A stretch of 64,000 bases of DNA, from contig CAVTMP010000008.1 in NCBI GenBank assembly GCA_963735885.1, positions 355,333 through 419,332 of the forward strand, read 5' to 3'. The first letter of the stretch is position 1. Every line of letters begins with the position of its first letter. Of the stretch, positions 36,876 to 44,818 are shown piece after piece. This DNA comes from JBBSBL01 sp963735885 (GTDB lineage: Bacteria > Actinomycetota > Thermoleophilia > Solirubrobacterales > Solirubrobacteraceae). A model generated the notes under the pieces. It saw nothing but the letters and a program-made list of their open reading frames with translations, was not told where the DNA came from and ran no database searches. The translations under genes were made by a program, and so were the position numbers.

Positions 36876-37769
36876 CTACGCCGCCGCGCCGTCGAGCATG
36901 AGGCGCCGCCACCCCTCAGGATCGAACGGGGCCGGCTCGGTCTCGGCCACGAACGTCTCGACGGCCGCGACGAACCGCTCCGGCTCCTCGAGCATCGGCA
37001 TGTGCCCGGAGTCGGGGAAGACCTCGAGCCGGCTGCCCGGGAGGGCGGCGTGGGCCTCCTCGGCGTGGGCCGCGGGGATGATCGAGTCCTCGGCCCCCCA
37101 GATGATGAGCACCGGCACGGCCTGGGCGAGGTACAGGCGCACGCGCGCGTCGACGCGCTGGCCGCGCGGGTCGATGACGCCGCGCAGCGTGGCGAGGAAG
37201 GCCGCGCGCCGCTCGGGATCGGTCAGCGTCGCGTAGCCGCGCGCCACCTCGTCGAGGTCGGCGGAGGGCCCGAGGCCGGCCAGCCTCAGCCCGCGACCCA
37301 GGGTGGCGCGGGCGAAGCCGACGACGCCCGCGCTCAGCCCGATCACGAGCTCGGAGCCGGGCAGCGCCGCCGCCCGGAGGACCGCGCTCACCTCCGGCCC
37401 GAGGCCGCCGCTCGAGACGAGCACGAGGCGCTCGCAGCGCTCGGGGAACTGGTAGGAGAACTGCATCCCCACGCCGCCGCCGAGCGAGTGGCCGACGAGC
37501 GTGACGCGGTCGATGTCGAGCGCGACGAGCAGATCGCGGAGCGCCGTCGCCATCGCGCCGAGCGAGAAGTCGCCGCCGCCGGAGCCCGACGCCCCGTGGC
37601 CGGGAAGGTCGGGGACGATGACCGTGTGATTGCGGGCGAGCGGACCGATGACCTCGCGCCAGTTGTCCGCGTCCCCGGCCATGCCGTGGACGAGGAGGAG
37701 CGCCGGCCCCGAGCCGGCGATCCGGTAGGCGTAGCGGTGGCCGTGGAGCAGGACGCTCTCCTCGCGCAC
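36876..37769 (-). CDS. Alpha/beta hydrolase
   Basis: A 297-aa protein (GTG 37769). The oxyanion motif is LLVHGMAGDADNW, the nucleophile elbow is VGHSLGGGVGM, the acid is Asp in IIWGAEDSIIP and the catalytic His is in PDSGHMPMLEEPERF, so the triad is complete. It resembles C-C bond hydrolases and esterases of the MhpC/LinB-like group, but the substrate cannot be read. It follows the TetR gene by 42 bp and is probably in the same transcription unit. Confidence 0.88.
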   Translation of the reverse strand: MREESVLLHGHRYAYRIAGSGPALLLVHGMAGDADNWREVIGPLARNHTVIVPDLPGHGASGSGGGDFSLGAMATALRDLLVALDIDRVTLVGHSLGGGVGMQFSYQFPERCERLVLVSSGGLGPEVSAVLRAAALPGSELVIGLSAGVVGFARATLGRGLRLAGLGPSADLDEVARGYATLTDPERRAAFLATLRGVIDPRGQRVDARVRLYLAQAVPVLIIWGAEDSIIPAAHAEEAHAALPGSRLEVFPDSGHMPMLEEPERFVAAVETFVAETEPAPFDPEGWRRLMLDGAAA

Positions 37770-37811
37770 GGCGGTCGAGCCGGGCGTCGGGGCGGCGCGC
37801 GCGGGCGGCCA

Positions 37812-38489
37812 TCACGCGGCCCCCGCGATCGCCATCGCGTCCTCCACGCAGGCGGCGCGGACCCGCTCGGGGTCGAGCGCGAAGGTCTCGGGGATGCCCG
37901 GCGCGGCGGCGCGGACGCCGACGCCGACCCGGGCGAGGTGCATGCTGCCGAGCACCTGCGCGTAGAGGCGGTTGGCCGCGAAGTCGGGGTCGTCGACGGT
38001 GAAGTCCCCGCGGCGCACGCCCGCCGCGAGGATGGCCTCCAGGACGCCGAGGCACGCGGCCATCGCCCGTCCGAGGCGCAGCCAGACGTCGTCGGACACG
38101 CTCGCGCGCAGCTCCTCGGCCGGGTGGCGGGCGAGCGACAGCGCGCCGTCGAGGAAGGCGGGGTACTCGAGGCAGAACGCCGTGTAGCGCTCGCACGCCT
38201 CGCGGAGCGCCGCGCGCGGGTCGTCGCCCGCGTCGAGGCCGTCGAGCCGGCCGGCGAGCTCGCGCAGGTAGTCGGTCACGGTGAGGGCGAAGAGCTCGTC
38301 CTTCGACGCGAAGCTCCGGTAGATGATCGCCTTGTTCACGCCGACGGCGTGGGCGATGCGATCGATCCGCGCGTCCTGCGCGCCGCGCTCGTCGAACAGC
38401 AGCCGGGTGGCTCGCACGATCTCGCGCTCACGGTCGCGGCGCGCCACGCGGCGCGGACTGCGTACCCGGGATCGCGTGGCGGCCGACAC
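37812..38489 (-). CDS. TetR family transcriptional regulator
   Basis: A 225-aa protein from GTG 38489. The basic N-terminus leads into the TetR helix-turn-helix (IVRATRLLFDERG, RIDRIAHAVGVNKAIIYRSF, SKDELFALTV). The C-terminal ligand-binding part is all-helical with no recognisable subfamily. Two CCATGG-centred palindromes lie directly upstream of its start codon, which suggests autoregulation of the TetR-hydrolase operon. Confidence 0.88.
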   Translation of the reverse strand: MSAATRSRVRSPRRVARRDREREIVRATRLLFDERGAQDARIDRIAHAVGVNKAIIYRSFASKDELFALTVTDYLRELAGRLDGLDAGDDPRAALREACERYTAFCLEYPAFLDGALSLARHPAEELRASVSDDVWLRLGRAMAACLGVLEAILAAGVRRGDFTVDDPDFAANRLYAQVLGSMHLARVGVGVRAAAPGIPETFALDPERVRAACVEDAMAIAGAA

Positions 38490-38500
38490 GCTCTCTAGTC

Positions 38501-38535
38501 AACCATGGTTCGACCGATAGTGCAACCCATGGTTA
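38501..38535. promoter_or_regulatory. Double palindromic operator upstream of the TetR gene
   Basis: A perfect 10-bp palindrome AACCATGGTT lies at 38501-38510, and a near copy AACCCATGGTT at 38524-38534, 24 bp (about two helical turns) centre to centre. The first is 11 bp from the TetR start codon; the second overlaps the stop codon of the upstream gene. Two adjacent sites spaced by whole turns fit cooperative TetR dimer binding. Confidence 0.6.
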
Positions 38536-38922
38536 CAATCGGCGGCCGTCGGCCGGGCGATCCTCGGAGCGCAGCGTCCTGATCGCGACGACCTCGAGCC
38601 CGGCGGTCCGCACGGCGTGGAGCAGGGCCACGATCTCCCCGGGGCCGACCGCCCCGCCGTCCCGCCCGAGGAACCGGCAGCGCCAGTGGTCGGCACCGGA
38701 GGGGTCGGGGACGCCACCCGGCCCGACCTCCACGCCGCGGTGGGCGATCGTCCCCGGCTCGAGCCCCTCGGCGGCCACGCCGGCCATCCGGTCGGCGAGC
38801 ACGTCCGGGCCGTCGCCGCGCCCGTCGAGCACGAGGTCGATGCCCACGCTGCGCCTCGCGGCCCGCGGGCGCGGCGCGGGTGCGATCGGCGACATCGGGC
38901 CGGCGTCGGCCGTGTGGCTCAC
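38533..38922 (-). CDS. Stand-alone protein resembling the C-terminal domain of Thermus/Rickettsia-type isocitrate dehydrogenase
   Basis: A 129-aa protein (GTG 38922; ATG 38895 is an alternative). From about residue 25 it reads SVGIDLVLDGRG, then HRGVEVGPGGVPDP, ADHWRCRFLGRDGG and IVALLHAVRTAGLEVVAI. As I remember them, the long NADP-isocitrate dehydrogenases of Thermus and alphaproteobacteria carry the same order of motifs (GVDLF, NRG-KVYP, DHWRCRF, LL-RI-AGLDV) in an extra C-terminal domain of about 130 residues. Here there is no dehydrogenase catalytic domain before it; the upstream neighbour is a divergent acetyltransferase. Function unknown; it is upstream of the TetR-hydrolase pair, which begins 43 bp later. 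Confidence 0.55.
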   Translation of the reverse strand: MSHTADAGPMSPIAPAPRPRAARRSVGIDLVLDGRGDGPDVLADRMAGVAAEGLEPGTIAHRGVEVGPGGVPDPSGADHWRCRFLGRDGGAVGPGEIVALLHAVRTAGLEVVAIRTLRSEDRPADGRRL

Positions 38923-39029
38923 GGGGGCGAGGCTATGGAGGCGCCGGGCGGGCCGCGGCGGAGCGCCACGGCGAACCCGCTCGTTCCGAGGTTCTCGCCG
39001 CCGCGCCTCGGGTCGCCATCCTTCACGAC

Positions 39030-39610
<581 letters not shown>

Positions 39611-39740
39611 GGGACGGGGAACGCAGTATGGCAAGCCCGCTGCGCTCGTCGGCGCGCGGACATCTCGACGATCGGGCGCAACTCCGGGGACCGAGGCGGT
39701 TTCCCTTCAGCGCAAGCAACCGAGCGGGAGGACGAGCGGC

Positions 39741-40760
39741 ATGGATCGCAAGTTCAGACTCCCGGCGGTCCTGGGAATGGCGCTGTGCGCCGTCGCGCTC
39801 TCCGCGGCGGTGGCGATGGCCGCTGTCATCACCGGGACGGGCCGGAGCGAGTATCTGCGGGGCACGAACGCCCCGGACAGCATCGACGCGCGCGGCGGCA
39901 ACGACCGCGTGCGCGCCCTCGACGGCGCCGACTCCGTGCGGGCCGGCCTCGGCCGCGACCGCGTGGACGCCGGCGCGGGCGACGACTTCGTCGCCGGCGG
40001 CCCGGGCCGTGACCGGATCGCGGGACGCGACGGCGCGGATCGCCTCTTCGGCGGCGACCAGGCCGACTGGATCGTCGGCGGCAAGGGCGACGACCAGATG
40101 GCCGGGGACGGCGGGAACGACCGCGTCCACGGCAACGACGGGAACGACAAGATCGAGGGCTACCGCGGCGCGGACCGCCTGTGGGGCAACGCCGGCAACG
40201 ACTTCGTGCGCGGCGACGTCCCGGGCAACGGCGTCGGCGGGAGCGACCTCGTCTTCGGCGGCCCCGGCAGCGACGTGCTCATCGGTGGCGACAGCGCCGA
40301 CCGCGTCTACGGCGGCGACGACGCCGACCAGCTCTACGGCAACCGCGGCCGCGACCGCATGGCCGGCGGGAGCGGCGACGACGTCGCCTACGGCGGGGAC
40401 GGCAACGACACGATCTACGCGAACCTCGGCGTGGACCGCTCCTACGGCGGCGAGGGCAACGACGACCTGTGGGCGCTCGCCCGCGGCGACGTGACCGGCC
40501 CCGGCGACGTGACCGCCGACTACCTCGACGGCGGGCCGGGCCGCGACCGGTTCCACACCCGCGACGGCGAGGCCGACCGCATCGTCTGCGGCCCCGGGTT
40601 CGACGTCGTGCAGGCGGACACGGTCGACGTGATCCTCGACGCGACCCCCGCGAAGCCGAACGGCTCGTGCGAGCGCGTCGTCCGGCAGGAGCCCAAGCCG
40701 GCCGAGGACGCCGGCGAGAACCAGCAGCAGGCTCCGGCCGACCAGAACCAACAGGGGTAG
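39741..40760 (+). CDS. Secreted RTX (hemolysin-type calcium-binding repeat) protein
   Basis: A 339-aa protein starting at ATG 39741 behind a GGGAGGA ribosome site. Residues 1-28 are a signal peptide (LGMALCAVALSAAVAMA). Residues ~30-290 consist of about a dozen nonapeptide repeats of GGxGxDxhx type (ARGGNDRV, GGKGDDQMAG, GNDGNDKIEG, GGDGNDTIY), which build a Ca2+-binding beta-roll. The C-terminal tail is Glu/Gln/Pro-rich with one Cys pair candidate. No enzymatic domain is attached, so a structural or surface role is most likely. It has its own strong terminator downstream. Confidence 0.88.
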   Translation: MDRKFRLPAVLGMALCAVALSAAVAMAAVITGTGRSEYLRGTNAPDSIDARGGNDRVRALDGADSVRAGLGRDRVDAGAGDDFVAGGPGRDRIAGRDGADRLFGGDQADWIVGGKGDDQMAGDGGNDRVHGNDGNDKIEGYRGADRLWGNAGNDFVRGDVPGNGVGGSDLVFGGPGSDVLIGGDSADRVYGGDDADQLYGNRGRDRMAGGSGDDVAYGGDGNDTIYANLGVDRSYGGEGNDDLWALARGDVTGPGDVTADYLDGGPGRDRFHTRDGEADRIVCGPGFDVVQADTVDVILDATPAKPNGSCERVVRQEPKPAEDAGENQQQAPADQNQQG

Positions 40761-40782
40761 CGGGCCGCGCCCCACGGGGATG

Positions 40783-40818
40783 GGCCGACGGGGGCGCCGG
40801 GAGGCGCCCCCGTCGGCC
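40783..40818 (+). terminator. Strong hairpin terminator after the RTX gene
   Basis: A perfect 16-bp stem (40783-40798 with 40803-40818) with a GGGA tetraloop starts 23 bp after the RTX stop codon. No U tract follows, as is common for GC-rich actinobacterial terminators. It also separates the RTX gene from the P450 gene. Confidence 0.8.
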
Positions 40819-40862
40819 GAACCCGCTTCGCCCTGGCTGGCCGGCCAGTTAGGGTTGCGGGC

Positions 40863-42293
40863 GTGTCAGCCGCCGCGCCGCCGCCCGTGTCGTTCAACCC
40901 GTGGCGGCGTCTCGTGGACGAGCGCGCGGCCGAGCGGCGCCGCTCGGTGCCCTACCCGCCGGGCCGTCTCGACTACGACCTCGCCCGCACCCAGCGCTTC
41001 GCCCGCTACCCCCTGCCCGACCTGCTCGACGGCTACGCCGAGTTCGGGCCGGTCTTCACGCTGCGGATCATGCACGTGCCGGTCGTGTTCATGCTCGGCC
41101 CGGCGGCGAACCACTACGTCCTCGTCTCCCACGCCGAGAACTTCCGCTGGCGCGACGGCAGCCTCGGGGACCTCATCCCGCTGCTCGGCGACGGGCTGCT
41201 GACCACCGACGGCGACTACCACCGCCGCGCCCGCCGGATCATGCTCCCGGCCTTCCACCGCGACCGCATCCTCGCGGCCGCGGACGTGATGCTCGACGAG
41301 TCCGCCGGCGCCGTCGCCCGGCTCGCGCCCGGCGCGCGGATCGACGTGCACCGCTGGACCCGCGAGCTCGCGCTGCGGATCGCGATGCGGGCGCTCTTCG
41401 GCTTCGACCCCGACGGCCGCGACGGCGAGGTCGCCGAGCAGTTCGAGCGCGCGCTCTCCTACTACTCGAAGGACTACTTCCGCCAGCTGCTCCGCGGCCC
41501 GGGCACGCCGTTCGCGCGGCTGCGGCGCTCGGGCCGGCGGCTCGACGCGCTGATCTACGCCGAGATCGCCAAGCGGCGCGCCGACGACGGCCCCGGGTGC
41601 GAGGACCTCGTCGGGCTGCTGCTCGCCGCCCGCGACGAGAACGGGGCCGGGTTCAGCGACCGCGAGCTGCGCGACCAGATCATGACCCTGCTGTTCGCCG
41701 GCCACGACACGACGACCTCGACGGTCACCTTCCTGCTCTACGAGCTCGCGCGCCATCCCGCCGTGCTCGCGCGGATCTACGAGGAGCAGGACCGCGTGCT
41801 CGGCGACCGGCCGCCCACGCCGGCCGACCTCCACGACGGGCTGCCGGAGCTGACGATGGCGATCGACGAGACGCTGCGGCTCTACCCGCCGGCGTGGATC
41901 GGGCCGCGGCGCTCGGTCGAGCCCTTCGAGCTGGAGGGGGTCGCCGTGCCCGGCGGGGTGCCCGTGAACTACGTCTCCTGGGCCAGCCACCGGCTGCCCG
42001 ACGTCTTCCCCGAGCCCGACGCCTTCCGGCCGGAGCGCTTCGCGCCCGAGGTCCGGGCCGCGCTGCCGAAGGGCGCCTACGTCCCGTTCGGCGGCGGCTC
42101 GCGCACGTGCCTGGGGATGCGCTTCGGCGAGATGGAGATCCGCGCGATCGCCACGACGCTCCTGCGGTGCGCGCGGCTCGAGCTCGTGCCCGGGCGCCAG
42201 ATGCTCATCCGGCAGATGCCGACGCTCTCGCCGCGGGGCGGCCTGGAGATGACGGTGCGGCCCCGCGGCGTGCCGGACCTGATCGCCGCCTGA
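40863..42293 (+). CDS. Cytochrome P450
   Basis: A 476-aa heme monooxygenase starting at GTG 40863. The I-helix motif is LLFAGHDTTTSTVTFLLYEL (oxygen-activating Thr), the K-helix ExxR is DETLRLYPPAWIGPRR, and the heme loop is FGGGSRTCLGMRF with the axial Cys. Sequence style matches the CYP4/CYP102-like fatty-acid or terpene hydroxylase branch of actinomycete P450s rather than the macrolide-type CYP107s. No dedicated ferredoxin or reductase is next to it, so it must use general redox partners. Confidence 0.93.
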   Translation: MSAAAPPPVSFNPWRRLVDERAAERRRSVPYPPGRLDYDLARTQRFARYPLPDLLDGYAEFGPVFTLRIMHVPVVFMLGPAANHYVLVSHAENFRWRDGSLGDLIPLLGDGLLTTDGDYHRRARRIMLPAFHRDRILAAADVMLDESAGAVARLAPGARIDVHRWTRELALRIAMRALFGFDPDGRDGEVAEQFERALSYYSKDYFRQLLRGPGTPFARLRRSGRRLDALIYAEIAKRRADDGPGCEDLVGLLLAARDENGAGFSDRELRDQIMTLLFAGHDTTTSTVTFLLYELARHPAVLARIYEEQDRVLGDRPPTPADLHDGLPELTMAIDETLRLYPPAWIGPRRSVEPFELEGVAVPGGVPVNYVSWASHRLPDVFPEPDAFRPERFAPEVRAALPKGAYVPFGGGSRTCLGMRFGEMEIRAIATTLLRCARLELVPGRQMLIRQMPTLSPRGGLEMTVRPRGVPDLIAA

Positions 42294-42302
42294 GGCCGGC
42301 GG

Positions 42303-42428
42303 CTACAGCTGCAGCGCGGTCGCCGCGTAGGAGAGCGCGACGAGCAGCGCCGCCACGGCGGCGACGGTGAGCGGGAACGGCGCGAGGAGCGGATGACTGG
42401 GGTCGGTCGTGCGATGCATGGGAGCCAT
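42303..42428 (-). CDS. 41-aa single-span membrane protein
   Basis: A short reading frame from ATG 42428 to TAG 42303. The product has a short polar N-terminus (MAPMHRTTDPSHPLLAP) and one hydrophobic helix, FPLTVAAVAALLVALSYAAT, before a short tail. It lies 98 bp downstream of the tethered cytochrome c gene on the same strand. Small single-helix subunits of respiratory oxidases look like this, but no such complex is encoded here, so function is unassigned. Codon use matches neighbouring genes. Confidence 0.5.
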   Translation of the reverse strand: MAPMHRTTDPSHPLLAPFPLTVAAVAALLVALSYAATALQL

Positions 42429-42526
42429 GCTCCCGCGCGACCGTCAAGCCTTGCGCAATCGGCTCCTAAGCGCGGCTAAACCGCCGGCGCGGCCGGCGTG
42501 CCGGCGACGCTCGAGCCGCCCCCGGC

Positions 42527-43159
42527 CTACTTGCCGGCGACGCTCGAGACGTACGCCGCGAGCGCCTTGATCTGCGCGGGCGTGAGCCGACCCTTGAAGG
42601 CGGGCATCGCGCCCGCGCCGTTGGTCACCCGCGCGACCACCACCGCCGCGGCCGGCTTCACCTGGTCGAGGTTCGGCCCGATCTGACCGCTCGACTTCGC
42701 CGCGGCCAGCGTGTGGCAGCTGCCGCAGCCGCTCGAGGCGAAGATCTTCGCCCCGGGCGCCGGCGCGCCGCCCCCGGCCTGGCCTCCGCCTCCACCGCCG
42801 GCCGCGCCTCCACCGCCGGCCGCACCCCCACCGCCGGCCGCGCCCCCACCGGCCTGCGCGCCGCCCGCCGCCGGGGCGCCGACCGGCGGCGTCACCCCGA
42901 GGCTCTGCTTCGGGCGCCCCGTCGGATTCTCCGGGAAGCTCGCCGTGACGATCGCCGTCCCGATCGTCGCCGCCACGAGCAGCGCGCTGATCGTGATGAC
43001 CCCGCGCTCGCCGCCGAGCGAGGAGGGGAAGCCGTGGCGCGAGAAGCCGATGACCGAGACGAGCACCGCCCACCCGGCGAGGACCCCGGCGGCCACGTAG
43101 AACGCCGTGTGGGACGTCCCCGAGGCGAGCGGCGCGAGTGCGGCGGTGGTCTCCCCCAT
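42527..43159 (-). CDS. Membrane-anchored c-type cytochrome with glycine/alanine-rich tether
   Basis: A 210-aa protein from ATG 43159. Two N-terminal membrane helices (TAFYVAAGVLAGWAVLVSVIG and VITISALLVAATIGTAIV) are followed by a Gly/Ala-rich linker of about 40 residues coded by 18-bp tandem repeats, then a class I cytochrome c domain with CGSCHTL (heme attachment) and the axial Met in GAMPAFKG. The heme domain is predicted to face the outside and shuttle electrons between membrane complexes. No oxidase genes adjoin it. Confidence 0.9.
   Translation of the reverse strand: MGETTAALAPLASGTSHTAFYVAAGVLAGWAVLVSVIGFSRHGFPSSLGGERGVITISALLVAATIGTAIVTASFPENPTGRPKQSLGVTPPVGAPAAGGAQAGGGAAGGGGAAGGGGAAGGGGGGQAGGGAPAPGAKIFASSGCGSCHTLAAAKSSGQIGPNLDQVKPAAAVVVARVTNGAGAMPAFKGRLTPAQIKALAAYVSSVAGK
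42793..42855. repeat. 18-bp tandem repeats coding the cytochrome c linker
   Basis: Three full 18-bp units (42793-42810, 42811-42828, 42829-42846) and a partial fourth, each close to CCACCGCCGGCCGCGCCT. They encode repeated Gly-Gly-Gly-Ala-Ala-Gly on the minus strand, so copy number would change tether length without changing the frame. Confidence 0.75.
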
Positions 43160-43234
43160 CGGCGGGCGAGCCTACCGAACGACCCGGCAGGGCGCGGACG
43201 CGGGGCACCGCCGGCGGCACGCCACACTGACGGC

Positions 43235-44818
43235 GTGCACGAGACCGAGCTCGTCCTGCTCGTCGTCCTGGCCGCGGTGGCGGCCTGCCTCGTCCTCGCC
43301 GTGCGCCTGCGGGTCCCCTACCCGATCTTCCTCGTGGTCGGCGGGCTGGCGATCGGCCTGATCCCGGGCGGACCGCGGGTGGTGCTCGAGCCGGACCTCG
43401 TGCTCGTCGTCGTGCTGCCCCCGCTGCTCTACTCGGCGGCGTTCTTCTCCTCGCTGCAGGACCTGCGGGCCAACCTGCGGCCGATCTCGCTGCTCGCCGT
43501 CGGGCTCGTGCTGGCGACCACGGTCACGGTGGCGCTCGTCGCCCGCGCGCTGCTGGGCTTCGGCTGGGCGGAGGCGTTCGTCCTCGGCGCGATCGTCGCC
43601 CCCACCGACCCGGTCGCCGCGACGGCCATCGCCCGGCGCCTCGCGGTGCCGCGTCGCGTGGTGACGATCCTGGAGGGCGAGAGCCTGGTGAACGACGCCA
43701 CCGCGCTCGTCCTCTACCGCGTCGCGATCGGGGCGGTCGTGGCCGGCTCGTTCTCCGCCCTGGAGGCGGGCGGGGAGTTCTTCGCCTCGGCCGTCGGCGG
43801 CGTGGCGATCGGCCTCGTGATCGGATGGCTCGTCGTGGCCCTGCGGCGCACGATCGACCATCCGCCGACCGAGATCCTCGTCTCCCTCGTGACGCCGTAC
43901 TTCGCGTATCTCCCGGCCGAGGCGGTCGGTGCCTCCGCCGTCCTCGCCGCCGTGACCACCGGCATCTACCTCGGGTGGCACTCGCCGGAGCTCATCACGC
44001 CGGCCACGCGGATCCAGGCGTTCGCGTTCTGGGAGAGCCTCGTCTTCGTGCTGAACTCGATGCTGTTCATGCTCGTCGGCCTGCAGCTGCCGACCGTGCT
44101 CGACGCGCTGGGCGACGTGGGCACCGGCACGCTGCTCGGCTACGCCGCCGCGATCTCCGCCGCGGTGATCCTCACGCGCATCGCCTGGGTCTTCCCGCTC
44201 ACCTACCTGCCCCGGGTGCTCTCGCGCCGGATCCGCGAGCGGGATCCCTCCCCGCCCTGGCAGCTCCCCGCGATCATCTCCTGGGCCGGGATGCGCGGGG
44301 CGGTGTCGCTCGCCGCCGCGCTCGCCATCCCCCTGCAGACCGACGGCGGCGCGCCGTTCCCGAACCGGGCGCTGATCGTGTTCTGCGCCTTCGCGGTGAT
44401 CCTCGTCACGCTGGTCGCGCAAGGCCTCAGCCTCCCGGCGCTCATCCGCCGCCTCGGCGTCGAGACCGACGACCACGACGGCCGGCTCGAGGAGGCACAG
44501 GCGCGGCTGCGCGCGGCCGAGGCGGCGATCGCCCGGATCGACGAGCTGGCCGCCGAGGGGTGGGTGCGCGACGACTCCGCCGAGCGGATGCGCGGCGCCT
44601 ACGAGTACCGGCGCCGCCGCTTCACGGCGCGCCTCGACGACGGCGACGACGGCGCGCTGGAGGATCGGAGCCTCGCGTTCCAGCGGCTGCGTCGCGAGGT
44701 GCTCGAGGCCGAGCGCGCCGAGATCATCCGCATGCGCAACCGCGGGCTGATCAACGACGAGATCATGCGCCGGGTCGAGCGCGACCTCGACCTCGAGGAC
44801 GCCAGACTGGAGATCTGA
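43235..44818 (+). CDS. Na+/H+ antiporter, CPA1 (NhaP/YjcE-like) family
   Basis: A 527-aa protein from GTG 43235. About 12 membrane helices include AIVAPTDPVAATAIARRL, the ion-binding Asn-Asp in LEGESLVNDATALVLYR, and ISWAGMRGAVSLAAALAIP, the conserved CPA1 late-helix motif. A cytoplasmic C-terminal helical tail of ~120 residues (from about GVETDDHDGRLEEAQ) is rich in charged residues and may regulate activity. It exchanges Na+ or K+ for protons. The next gene (MFS) starts inside its stop codon (TGATG), so both are co-translated. Confidence 0.93.
   Translation: MHETELVLLVVLAAVAACLVLAVRLRVPYPIFLVVGGLAIGLIPGGPRVVLEPDLVLVVVLPPLLYSAAFFSSLQDLRANLRPISLLAVGLVLATTVTVALVARALLGFGWAEAFVLGAIVAPTDPVAATAIARRLAVPRRVVTILEGESLVNDATALVLYRVAIGAVVAGSFSALEAGGEFFASAVGGVAIGLVIGWLVVALRRTIDHPPTEILVSLVTPYFAYLPAEAVGASAVLAAVTTGIYLGWHSPELITPATRIQAFAFWESLVFVLNSMLFMLVGLQLPTVLDALGDVGTGTLLGYAAAISAAVILTRIAWVFPLTYLPRVLSRRIRERDPSPPWQLPAIISWAGMRGAVSLAAALAIPLQTDGGAPFPNRALIVFCAFAVILVTLVAQGLSLPALIRRLGVETDDHDGRLEEAQARLRAAEAAIARIDELAAEGWVRDDSAERMRGAYEYRRRRFTARLDDGDDGALEDRSLAFQRLRREVLEAERAEIIRMRNRGLINDEIMRRVERDLDLEDARLEI

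Noticed and set aside
42793..42855. CRISPR-like array (regular short repeats)
   Set aside because: The repeats are contiguous 18-bp in-frame units without spacers, coding a Gly/Ala linker.
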